Source: Deltaproteobacteria bacterium (GTDB lineage Bacteria > Desulfobacterota > Syntrophorhabdia > Syntrophorhabdales > Syntrophorhabdaceae). From it: a stretch of DNA of 7,318 nt. A program made the position numbers and the translations under genes. The number at the start of each line of letters is the position of its first letter. Position 1 is the stretch's first letter. The notes beneath the pieces were generated by a model. The model worked only from the letters and a program-made list of their open reading frames with translations, had not been told where the DNA came from and searched no databases. Below, piece by piece: positions 1 through 5,640 of this stretch. The DNA is taken from assembly GCA_003506795.1 (NCBI GenBank), contig DNYO01000130.1:3968-11285 (forward strand), read 5' to 3'.

Positions 1-226
1 TTACCGTCTCGCGGACGATCTCAGGGACGTTGACATAGCTCGACGTTGTGATCTCGCCGCCGACCAGCGCAAGACCTGTTGTCACATATGTCTCGCAGGC
101 GACCCGCGCCCTGGGGTCGTCTTTGATGATCGCATCCAGCACCGCATCGGATATCTGATCGGAAACCTTGTCCGGGTGCCCTTCGGCAACCGATTCAGAC
201 GTGAATAAGAATCTGCTCATACCCAT
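1..226 (-). CDS. metK: S-adenosylmethionine synthetase, N-terminal part (runs off the window)
   Basis: MetK makes S-adenosylmethionine from methionine and ATP in the cytoplasm. The 75 visible codons translate as the family's N-terminus: TSESVAEGHPDK at about residues 9-20 (His17 and Asp19 lie in the conserved GHPDK motif), then VSDQISDAVLDAI, ACETYVTTG and GGEITTS. The rest of the roughly 380-400-residue enzyme lies beyond position 1, and there is no stop in the visible part. Two in-frame ATG codons lie 6 nt apart, at 226-224 and 220-218. I chose the upstream one because AGGAGG at 240-235 is 8 nt from it but 14 nt from the second. Only 42 nt separate it from ptsI, with no convincing terminator or SAM riboswitch there, so metK is probably co-transcribed with the PTS genes or driven from a promoter inside ptsI. 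The identification is secure; the precise start is slightly less so. Confidence 0.95.
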   Translation of the reverse strand, partial: MGMSRFLFTSESVAEGHPDKVSDQISDAVLDAIIKDDPRARVACETYVTTGLALVGGEITTSSYVNVPEIVRETV

Positions 227-234
227 TGTATATT

Positions 235-240
235 CCTCCT
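235..240 (-). promoter_or_regulatory. metK ribosome binding site
   Basis: AGGAGG, a near-perfect Shine-Dalgarno, lies 8 nt before the ATG at 226 and 14 nt before the second in-frame ATG at 220. The spacing decides the start in favour of 226. It is among the strongest ribosome binding sites in the window, which fits a highly expressed housekeeping enzyme at the end of the cluster. Confidence 0.75.
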
Positions 241-268
241 TACGATTCACTTATGAAATTTACTGGTT

Positions 269-2056
269 CTAACCCCGGACTTTAGGGAAATCTCCGGGGA
301 ATAATCTCGCCATCTCGTTTTTCAACAAAACTTCCGCTTCCGCGGGTGAATCCTTCTTCATGATCTCATCGAGGAGCTCCCTGCAATACCCGTGGTCGAG
401 TCCCCGTATGGCCTTCTTCGCCCGGGGTATGGAGTAGGGGTTCATGCTTATCTCGTCAAGGCCGAGACCCAGCAATACCGGCACATACCGCGGCTCACCC
501 GCCATCTCTCCGCACAGGGCAATGGTGATCTTGTGGGCATGGGCGTCGTCGACGGCTTTCTTGATCATCTTGAGGACTGCCGGGTGAAGCGGTTCGTACA
601 GGTATGAGACGTACTCGTTGACCCTGTCGATGGCAAGGGCGTACTGAATGAGATCGTTCGTCCCTATGCTGAAAAAATCGACCTCGGCGGCAAGCATATC
701 GCTGATCATGCAGGCCGACGGCACCTCTATCATAATACCCGTCTTTATGTCCTTATTGTAACTGACCCTTTTTCGGGAAAGCTCTTCCATGCACTCGGCG
801 ATGATCGCCTTCGTCTTGCGCACCTCTTCGATCCCGGAAACCATGGGAATGAGTATGCGAAGCGGTCCGTAGCTGCTCGCCCGCAATATTCCCTTGAGCT
901 GTGCCTTGAAAAGGGGGATCTCCTTGATGCAGAGCCTGATCGCCCGAAGCCCCATGGCCGGGTTTATCTCCTTGGGCATCTCGATCTCTGAAACGAATTT
1001 ATCGCCGCCGATATCGAGGGTCCTGATGGTGATGTACTGAAGGGTCTTGTTTTCCGCAAGCCTGCGGTATATATGGTAATGATCCATCTCTGTCGGGAGA
1101 TCGTGCTTTCGTGAAAGATAGATGTATTCCGTCCTGTAAAGTCCTATGCCGATGGCCCCGTATTTTTCAACGATGTCCATCTCCGCGAGGAGCTCTATAT
1201 TGGCGCCGACCCTCATCCGGAAACCGTCTTTTGTCTCGGCCTTGAGCCTCGCCACCCGGAGGTATTCCTTCTTCAGGTTTCTGAGGTGAATCTGTTTTGC
1301 CACATATTCTTTCTGGACTTCTTTGACGGGGTTGATGATGACAACGCCCTCATCTCCGTCTATGATGACCAGATCATTGTTCTTTACGAGGCTCGTGACG
1401 TTCCCCACGCCTACCACGGCCGGTATCTCGAGGGCCCGCGCGACGATCGAGGTGTGGGAGGTTCTGCCGCCCACGTCGGTGGCAAATCCGGATATCCTGT
1501 TGAGATTGAGCTGGATAGTGTCGGCCGGCGAGAGGTCATGGGCGATGATGATCGCTTTGCCCTTCACCGCCTTTGGGCTGATGGGTGATTTCTTTCCCAC
1601 AACGAGGATCCTGGCCAGTCTCTCGTATATGTATCTTATGTCCTGACCTCTCTCCCGCAGATAGGGGTCTTCAACCTTGTCGAAGCTGGTGAGGAATCGA
1701 AAAACCACCACCTCGAGGGCCCATTCCGCGTTTATCAGCTCGCTGCGGATCACATCGATCACGGAATTGACGAAGAATTCGTCCTGAAGGATCAATATGT
1801 GGGCATCGATGATGAAGGCGTGCTTCCTGACATCATCGTCGGGTATGGAGTTCTTGATCTGATTGAGCTGGTCGGTCGCTTCCTGTATGGCGTTCTTTAT
1901 GCGGCTTACCTCGCGCTCGACCTGGCGCGGGGATATGGAACGCTTTGTTATCGCCACCTTGCCCCGGTCGATGAGGCGCACCCTCCCCATGGTTATTCCC
2001 GAGGAGACACCGATCCCTTTGAGGATCTTATTGACGAATATCTCTTCCTGCTTCAT
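269..2056 (-). CDS. ptsI: PTS enzyme I (phosphoenolpyruvate-protein phosphotransferase)
   Basis: Enzyme I autophosphorylates with PEP and hands the phosphate to HPr, the first step of the PTS relay. The 595 residues follow the canonical order. An N-terminal HPr-binding domain occupies about 13-155. The phosphohistidine domain carries GGRTSHTSIVAR at 196-207, with the phosphorylated His at 201. The C-terminal PEP-binding barrel shows GLYRTE at 305-310, IRTLDIGGDK at 344-353, GTNDL at 465-469 and the catalytic Cys515 in ALCGEMAG. There is no N-terminal GAF domain, so it is PtsI-like rather than the GAF-bearing EI-Ntr (PtsP), although its neighbours are those of the nitrogen PTS. It has about 11 more N-terminal residues than E. 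coli EI (575 aa). The ATG overlaps the ptsH stop as ATGA and has no clear Shine-Dalgarno, so translation is probably coupled to HPr. All catalytic residues I can check are intact. Confidence 0.97.
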   Translation of the reverse strand: MKQEEIFVNKILKGIGVSSGITMGRVRLIDRGKVAITKRSISPRQVEREVSRIKNAIQEATDQLNQIKNSIPDDDVRKHAFIIDAHILILQDEFFVNSVIDVIRSELINAEWALEVVVFRFLTSFDKVEDPYLRERGQDIRYIYERLARILVVGKKSPISPKAVKGKAIIIAHDLSPADTIQLNLNRISGFATDVGGRTSHTSIVARALEIPAVVGVGNVTSLVKNNDLVIIDGDEGVVIINPVKEVQKEYVAKQIHLRNLKKEYLRVARLKAETKDGFRMRVGANIELLAEMDIVEKYGAIGIGLYRTEYIYLSRKHDLPTEMDHYHIYRRLAENKTLQYITIRTLDIGGDKFVSEIEMPKEINPAMGLRAIRLCIKEIPLFKAQLKGILRASSYGPLRILIPMVSGIEEVRKTKAIIAECMEELSRKRVSYNKDIKTGIMIEVPSACMISDMLAAEVDFFSIGTNDLIQYALAIDRVNEYVSYLYEPLHPAVLKMIKKAVDDAHAHKITIALCGEMAGEPRYVPVLLGLGLDEISMNPYSIPRAKKAIRGLDHGYCRELLDEIMKKDSPAEAEVLLKNEMARLFPGDFPKVRG

Positions 2057-2319
2057 TCTTCGTTAAATCCGTCGTCCACGAGGCCGCCCAGTTCCCGGAA
2101 GGCTTTTTCCTCATCCTCGCCTTCGATCTTAAGGATGATCTTGCTCCCGAGGGGGCAGGCCAGCATAAGAAGGCCCATGATGCTCTTGCCGTTTACCTGC
2201 ATCCCGTCCTTTTCTACGAGAACGTTGGAGTTGAATTTCGCGGCAGCCTTGACGAACATCGCCGCAGCCCGCGCATGGAGGCCGAGCCTATTCCTGATCG
2301 TAAATATCCCTTCCTGCAT
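2053..2319 (-). CDS. ptsH: Phosphocarrier protein HPr, with both His15 and Ser46
   Basis: HPr is the small cytoplasmic carrier that receives phosphate from enzyme I and passes it to EIIA proteins. The 88-residue product has the usual length. The active-site motif is NRLGLHARAAAMF with His at residue 15. The regulatory motif is NGKSIMGLL with Ser exactly at residue 46, the site phosphorylated by HprK in Firmicutes and some proteobacteria. With hprK three genes upstream, a Ser-phosphorylation branch is expected here. The start has AAAGGA 7 nt upstream, lying within the 3' end of the EIIA gene; the gap to that gene is 3 nt. The 3' end overlaps ptsI as ATGA. The name npr/ptsO could also be used given the sigma-54 neighbourhood, but the intact Ser46 region makes HPr the better label. 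Confidence 0.97.
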   Translation of the reverse strand: MQEGIFTIRNRLGLHARAAAMFVKAAAKFNSNVLVEKDGMQVNGKSIMGLLMLACPLGSKIILKIEGEDEEKAFRELGGLVDDGFNEE

Positions 2320-2322
2320 CGG

Positions 2323-2733
2323 TTAGTCCTTTTTCCTGGCCTTCAGCACGTCCGTGGCAAGATATATGTTCTTCTGTCCATACTGTGTGATGAAGCTGGC
2401 CAGTTCGTCGAGCGTCCGTCCCTCCCGGTATGTCACCAGCTTGATGAGCATGGGAAGGTTGACTCCGGCCACCACTTCCACCCGATCCTCTTCAAGAAAG
2501 GACAGGCTGATGTTCGAAGGTGTGCCGCCGAACATGTCCGTCAGGATAATGACCCCGTCGCCGGTGTCGCTCTTCTTCAGGGCCGAAACTATCTTCTCTT
2601 TCGTCTTCTCGACCTGATCGTCGGGAAAAATATCGACGGCGACAAACTGCTCCTGTTTTCCTACGATCAATTCCGTAGCGGCCACCATCTCCCGTGCAAG
2701 ATTAAAGTGTGCCACTACAATGAGACCGGTCAT
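2323..2733 (-). CDS. PTS EIIA component, mannose (EIIA-Man) family, stand-alone
   Basis: This 136-residue protein is a single EIIA-Man domain with no fused EIIB. The N-terminal strand and active site read IVVAHFNLA, placing the probable phosphorylated His at residue 9 (equivalent to His10 of E. coli ManX). The family hallmark TDMFGGTPSN is at 65-74 and GVNLPML at 90-96. It should accept phosphate from HPr. In E. coli ManX the EIIA domain is fused to EIIB and serves a sugar permease; no EIIB, EIIC or EIID gene lies in this window, so a regulatory role is more likely, as inferred for the single-domain 'manX' genes near hprK in alphaproteobacteria. Its AAGGAGG, 4 nt before the ATG, is the best ribosome binding site among the PTS genes and spans the rapZ stop codon; the intergenic gap is 9 nt. 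No symbol is given because E. coli manX is a different architecture. Confidence 0.93.
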   Translation of the reverse strand: MTGLIVVAHFNLAREMVAATELIVGKQEQFVAVDIFPDDQVEKTKEKIVSALKKSDTGDGVIILTDMFGGTPSNISLSFLEEDRVEVVAGVNLPMLIKLVTYREGRTLDELASFITQYGQKNIYLATDVLKARKKD

Positions 2734-2742
2734 GTCGCCTCC

Positions 2743-3594
2743 TTACTTCCTCTCAATATCTCTGTGGACGGTGGAAACGCTGTACCCCATCGCGCTCAGG
2801 TGCTCCGCCAGCTCACCGGCGATGAAAACCGACCGGTGTTTCCCGCCCGTACAGCCAAAGCAGATCGTCAAGTAGCTTTTGCCTTCTTTCTCAAATAAAG
2901 GTATAAGGTACACCAAAAAATCTGAAAGAAAAAGGAAATATTTCTTGAATACTTCCTGCGACTTAATGAATTCCATCACCTCGTTGTCGAGGCCGGTTCG
3001 GTCGCGAAGCTCTTCCACAAAGAAGGGGTTCGGAATAAACCTGACGTCGAGGACTATGTCTGCCTCCAGGGGGAGCCCGAAGGCATATCCGAAGGACATG
3101 ACGTTGATCTTCATCCGCTGCTCCTGCGCCCCGTACTTCTGAAGCACGAGCCGGCGCAGTTCGTGAGTATTCATATGGGTCGTGTCGATGACCTGGTCCG
3201 CCATGTTGCGCAGCCACGTCATCAGTTTGCGTTCCTCCGCAAGGGCATCCTTCACATTTGATGAATCAAACAGGGGGTGCGACCGCCTTGTTTCGCGGTA
3301 TCTTTTTATGATGCTCTCTTCGGAGCTCTCGAGAAAAAGGACCTTCGCGCCGAATTCCTTCTTGGCCTTCGTTATGATGTCGCGCCCGCTCTCGAAAAAG
3401 TCCCTGAGGCGCACATCGATGACAAAGGCGCACCGCGCGATCTTGTCTCCCTCATCGCGATTGAGTTCAAGGAATTTGAGAAGGAGCTGGATGGGGAAAT
3501 TGTCGACGCAGAAGAAGCCTGTGTCCTCAAGAGCCCTCAGGAAGGTCGTTTTGCCTGAACCGGAAATGCCGCTGACGATTAAGACGTCTTTCAT
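2743..3594 (-). CDS. rapZ: RapZ/YvcJ-family P-loop nucleotide-binding protein
   Basis: In E. coli RapZ is an adaptor that senses glucosamine-6-phosphate and directs RNase E to the sRNA GlmZ; in other phyla the family (YvcJ) binds and hydrolyses nucleotides with a less defined role. The 283 residues match the E. coli length (284). Walker A is GISGSGKT at 9-16, followed by FFCVDNFP at 27-34, RRSHPL at 103-108, VMSFGYAFGLP at 165-175, DVRFIPNPFF at 183-192 and TGLD at 200-203. The C-terminal signature GCTGGKHRS at 247-255 is intact, including the Cys, Thr, Lys, His and Arg corresponding to E. coli residues 247-253. The tail ends in HRDIERK, a short form of the basic RNA-binding tail of E. coli RapZ. 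The reading frame extends 30 codons upstream into hprK, but the ATG at 3594 overlaps the hprK stop as ATGA and is the first family-like residue. Whether a GlmZ-like sRNA exists here cannot be seen. Confidence 0.95.
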   Translation of the reverse strand: MKDVLIVSGISGSGKTTFLRALEDTGFFCVDNFPIQLLLKFLELNRDEGDKIARCAFVIDVRLRDFFESGRDIITKAKKEFGAKVLFLESSEESIIKRYRETRRSHPLFDSSNVKDALAEERKLMTWLRNMADQVIDTTHMNTHELRRLVLQKYGAQEQRMKINVMSFGYAFGLPLEADIVLDVRFIPNPFFVEELRDRTGLDNEVMEFIKSQEVFKKYFLFLSDFLVYLIPLFEKEGKSYLTICFGCTGGKHRSVFIAGELAEHLSAMGYSVSTVHRDIERK

Positions 3595-4529
3595 TCCTCT
3601 GCGTCCCTCATAGATCTCTGCATCCTCTTTTCGAGCTCGACGGCCGTATTGATGCCCTGCCTGCGCAGGATAAAGTTTCGGCACGCCAGCTCGATGATTG
3701 CCGAGACATTCTTGCCGGAACTGATGGGGATCTTTACAAAGGGCAGGTCGACGCTGAGAACCTTGTATTTGTCTTCCCTTAAGCCCACACGTTCACACTC
3801 AAGAGAGGTGTCCCAGTCGAAAAGTTCGATAACAAGGTCTATTTTCTTCCTGTCGATGACCGCCGAAACCCCGAAGAGATGGCGGATATCCACGATCCCC
3901 ACGCCCCGTATTTCGAGAAGGCTTTTGATCATCTCCGGCGCCTCGCCGTAAAGGTCGATGGCACCGATCTTCTTTACGTGAACTGCGTCATCCACGACAA
4001 GACGATGACCTCTCATGATGAGTTCCAGGGCGTTTTCGCTCTTGCCGATGCCGGGCCGGCCCATGATGAGGGCGCCCACGCCGAGAATGTCCATCAAAAC
4101 ACCATGGACGGTCGTAGAGGGTGCGAGCTTTTCCTCGAGGAGCTTCGATATTCTCTCGATAAAAATGGAGGTGACAAGCTTGGTTCTCAAAAGAGGAATC
4201 CCCTTTTCCTCCGCGGAAATGATAAAAAACTCGGGGATTTTCAGGTTTCTCGAGACGATGAAGCAGACTACGTTGTTCCTGCACAGCTCCCTGATGATGC
4301 GTTTACTCTCGGCCTCGGTCAGCGACCTGAGATAGGAGATCTCGATATTGCCCAGTATCTGGACCCTGTGAGGATGGAGATAAACCATGTGGCCCGTTAT
4401 AACGAGGCCAAGTTTCTGGATTCTCGGGTTATAGATCTTCCGGGAAAGCCCCTTGTATCCTGCAAGGACTTCCAGTTCCAATCCGTAAAGCTCGTCATCT
4501 ACAAGCTGCTGAACCTCTATGCCCTTCAT
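3591..4529 (-). CDS. hprK: HPr(Ser) kinase/phosphorylase, full-length two-domain form
   Basis: HprK phosphorylates HPr on Ser46 using ATP or pyrophosphate and also removes that phosphate, linking metabolic state to the PTS. The 312 residues match the long bacterial form: an N-terminal domain at about 1-130 and a catalytic domain at about 131-305. This differs from the truncated catalytic-only HprK of many alphaproteobacteria. Visible landmarks are TVHGVLMDI (140-148, conserved His142), Walker A GRPGIGKSE (157-165), RGHRLVVDD (173-181, with the acidic pair that includes the general base) and the HprK signature LEIRGVGIVDIRHLFG (205-220). Two motifs deviate from the consensus as I recall it. 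Walker A has Arg-Pro where Asp/Glu-Ser is usual. The C-terminal loop is PISSGKN (268-274) where PVRPGRN or similar is expected. The start has AAAAAGG close upstream. The 3' end overlaps rapZ as ATGA, and 40 nt separate it from ptsN. Confidence 0.95.
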   Translation of the reverse strand: MKGIEVQQLVDDELYGLELEVLAGYKGLSRKIYNPRIQKLGLVITGHMVYLHPHRVQILGNIEISYLRSLTEAESKRIIRELCRNNVVCFIVSRNLKIPEFFIISAEEKGIPLLRTKLVTSIFIERISKLLEEKLAPSTTVHGVLMDILGVGALIMGRPGIGKSENALELIMRGHRLVVDDAVHVKKIGAIDLYGEAPEMIKSLLEIRGVGIVDIRHLFGVSAVIDRKKIDLVIELFDWDTSLECERVGLREDKYKVLSVDLPFVKIPISSGKNVSAIIELACRNFILRRQGINTAVELEKRMQRSMRDAEE

Positions 4530-4569
4530 GCGCCTTTTTCCGAAAAATCAATTATCCCGGCCGGGGCCG

Positions 4570-5031
4570 TTACAGCTTTTCATCCTCCTCCACGATGCTG
4601 TCATACAGAGAATGGGCATCGGGAAGTTTTAAGAGCTTCTTTCTGAACGACGGATCGCGAAGGATCTTTGAGATCCTCGACAGGACCTTCAAATGCAGAC
4701 TGGCGGAATCCTCGGGGGCCAGAACAAGGAAAAAGATGTGCACCGGCTGCCCGTCCACGGCATCGAAGTCGACGCCCTTTTTCGACCGCCCGAAGACGCA
4801 CAGGACGCTGCCGGAGCCGGCCATCTTTCCGTGGGGGATTGCCACTCCGTCGCCTATGCCCGTCGAGCCCAGGGCCTCGCGCTCCATGATGATCTTCACC
4901 ACGGGCTCGATGTCCTTTATGAGCCCCGAGGCGTTAAGCTGGCCCGCGAGTTCGGTGAGTATCTCCTTCTTCGTCTTCCCTTTGATATCGGAAATGACCG
5001 AGGACTCCTTCAGTATGTCGACAAGTCTCAA
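4570..5031 (-). CDS. ptsN: Nitrogen-regulatory PTS EIIA (EIIA-Ntr)
   Basis: PtsN is a soluble fructose-type EIIA protein. In E. coli it is phosphorylated through the nitrogen PTS and regulates potassium handling and other processes, with no transport role. The 153 residues cover one whole EIIA domain. The active-site motif TGIGDGVAIPHGK has the phosphorylated His at residue 67, and the second conserved His is at 113 in SLHLKVLSRIS. I chose the TTG at 5031-5029 as start: it gives MRLVDILKESS, the usual family beginning, and is preceded by AAGGGA at 7 nt. The nearest in-frame ATG is at 5214, deep inside hpf, where the translation is not family-like. The start lies 1 nt after the hpf stop, so translation is probably coupled. 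The next gene, hprK, begins 40 nt after its stop. Confidence 0.93.
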   Translation of the reverse strand: MRLVDILKESSVISDIKGKTKKEILTELAGQLNASGLIKDIEPVVKIIMEREALGSTGIGDGVAIPHGKMAGSGSVLCVFGRSKKGVDFDAVDGQPVHIFFLVLAPEDSASLHLKVLSRISKILRDPSFRKKLLKLPDAHSLYDSIVEEDEKL

Positions 5032-5044
5032 ATTAAGGTCCCTT
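5029..5044 (-). promoter_or_regulatory. ptsN ribosome binding site and TTG start
   Basis: AAGGGA at 5044-5039 lies 7 nt before TTG at 5031-5029. The hpf stop codon TAA (5035-5033) sits between them, so a ribosome finishing hpf is already placed at the ptsN start. No ATG or GTG exists in frame near the conserved N-terminus, so this site decides the start. It is the only non-ATG start among the genes whose start is visible in the window. Confidence 0.7.
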
Positions 5045-5557
5045 GCCCGCCGTCTCGATGAGGCTGAATTTTCCGTCCTTCCTCTTGTAAACGATGCACA
5101 CGTTGTCGTTTTCGCTGTCACGAAAGACCATGAACATGTCTCCCGAGGCCTTGAGCTGCATGACGGCCTCTTCGGGGTCCATGGGCTTGGCATCCACGGT
5201 CCGCGACACGACAATACCCGAGTCCCGGCCTTCGGCCTCGGCGACGGGGCGTTTCGACTTGCTCTCGCGGTACTCTTTCATCTTGTCGCGGTACTTCGTG
5301 AGCCTGCGTTCGAGCTTGTCCAGTATCTTGTCGATCGCCGCATAGATATCATCCATAACCTCGTGGGCATTAATGACAACCCCGTTGATGGTAAACATGA
5401 CATCGATACGCTGGCGATATTTCCGCTCAAGGGAAATTACCACGTGTATATCGAGAGGCGTCTCCACGTACTTCTGAAGACGGGAAAGCTTCTCTTCGAC
5501 ATACAGCCTTACATTTTCGCTGGTATCGACGTGCCTGAAGCTGGTTGTGATATCCAT
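5033..5557 (-). CDS. hpf: Ribosome hibernation promoting factor, long form
   Basis: Hpf binds the small ribosomal subunit at the decoding region and drives inactive 100S dimers in slow growth. The 174 residues contain two parts. An S30AE/RaiA-like N-terminal domain lies at about 1-100 (MDITTSFRHVDTSE, then ERKYRQRIDVMF and a basic helix KLERRLTKYRDK). The C-terminal dimerisation domain lies at about 115-170 (IVVSRTVDAKPMDPEEAVMQL, FRDSENDNVCIVYKRKDGKFSLIE). A linker of about 15 residues separates them. This is the long form, in contrast to the roughly 95-residue Hpf found next to rpoN in E. coli. The ATG at 5557 has GGAGG only 4 nt upstream and begins the canonical MDI; an in-frame ATG at 5596 would add 13 residues encoded in the leader hairpin and is not supported. 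It is the first gene after the promoter at 5609-5637, so it probably leads the PTS operon. Confidence 0.95.
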   Translation of the reverse strand: MDITTSFRHVDTSENVRLYVEEKLSRLQKYVETPLDIHVVISLERKYRQRIDVMFTINGVVINAHEVMDDIYAAIDKILDKLERRLTKYRDKMKEYRESKSKRPVAEAEGRDSGIVVSRTVDAKPMDPEEAVMQLKASGDMFMVFRDSENDNVCIVYKRKDGKFSLIETAGKGP

Positions 5558-5579
5558 AGTGCCTCCGCTTATAAAAATG

Positions 5580-5599
5580 AGGTTGGCATGCACCAACCT
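5580..5599 (-). terminator. Hairpin plus U-run in the rpoN-hpf gap (terminator/attenuator or 5' leader hairpin)
   Basis: On the minus strand AGGTTGG (5599-5593) and CCAACCT (5586-5580) form a perfect 7-bp stem around a 6-nt loop, TGCATG. It is followed after two bases by five T residues (5577-5573). That is the shape of a modest intrinsic terminator for transcripts coming from rpoN. The hpf Shine-Dalgarno begins only 7 nt after the T-run, and the predicted start of the nearby promoter lies just before the stem. The same hairpin would therefore form the very 5' end of the hpf mRNA, where it could protect the transcript or attenuate it. The stem is short and only moderately GC-rich, so complete termination is doubtful. 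Confidence 0.5.
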
Positions 5600-5608
5600 T
5601 CGCGCATA

Positions 5609-5637
5609 TTAATAACAGATATGCCGGATCGTGTCAA
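5609..5637 (-). promoter_or_regulatory. Sigma-70-type promoter for hpf and the PTS operon
   Basis: A perfect -35 TTGACA (5637-5632) and a -10-like TATTAA (5614-5609, four of six consensus bases) are separated by exactly 17 nt. The predicted transcription start is near 5602, giving a leader of about 45 nt to the hpf ATG. A second, weaker pair (TTGACG at 5671-5666 and GGTAAT at 5647-5642, 18-nt spacer) lies upstream. I see no sigma-54 -24/-12 element (TGGCAC-N5-TTGC) in the gap, so hpf and the genes after it do not appear to be driven from here by the adjacent rpoN product. Confidence 0.6.
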
Positions 5638-5640
5638 TCC

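Noticed and set aside
227..268. Possible SAM riboswitch or separate promoter before metK
   Set aside because: The gap is only 42 nt, too short for a known SAM riboswitch. No -35/-10 pair is visible, only the AGGAGG.
269..299. CCCCGGA/TCCGGGG inverted repeat (273-279 and 293-299) at the ptsI 3' end as an intrinsic terminator
   Set aside because: The stem is 7 bp but the loop is 13 nt, it lies inside the coding end of ptsI, and no U-run follows. It may be a weak structure; I do not call a terminator.
1799..2326. Plus-strand open frames opposite the PTS genes (for example 1799-2326, 2275-2898, 3879-4646, 4595-5704, 5695-6516)
   Set aside because: They lie wholly or almost wholly opposite well-identified minus-strand genes, show no recognisable domains, and are explained by codon bias in the real genes.
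3595..3684. A 30-residue N-terminal extension of RapZ starting at 3684
   Set aside because: It overlaps hprK coding sequence and is unlike the family. The ATG at 3594 gives MKDVLIVSG and the normal 283-residue length.
4556..4565. CCCGGCCGGG palindrome in the ptsN-hprK gap
   Set aside because: It is a perfect 10-bp palindrome but GC-rich, with only a 4-nt loop possible and no U-run directly after it. It could easily be chance, and there is no clear promoter in the 40-nt gap.
5032..5214. ptsN starting at the in-frame ATG at 5214
   Set aside because: It would lie deep within hpf and encode a Ser/Arg-rich out-of-frame shadow. The TTG at 5031 with AAGGGA fits the family start.
5558..5596. hpf starting at the upstream ATG at 5596
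   Set aside because: This ATG lies in the leader hairpin with no placed Shine-Dalgarno. GGAGG is 4 nt before the ATG at 5557, which starts the canonical MDI.
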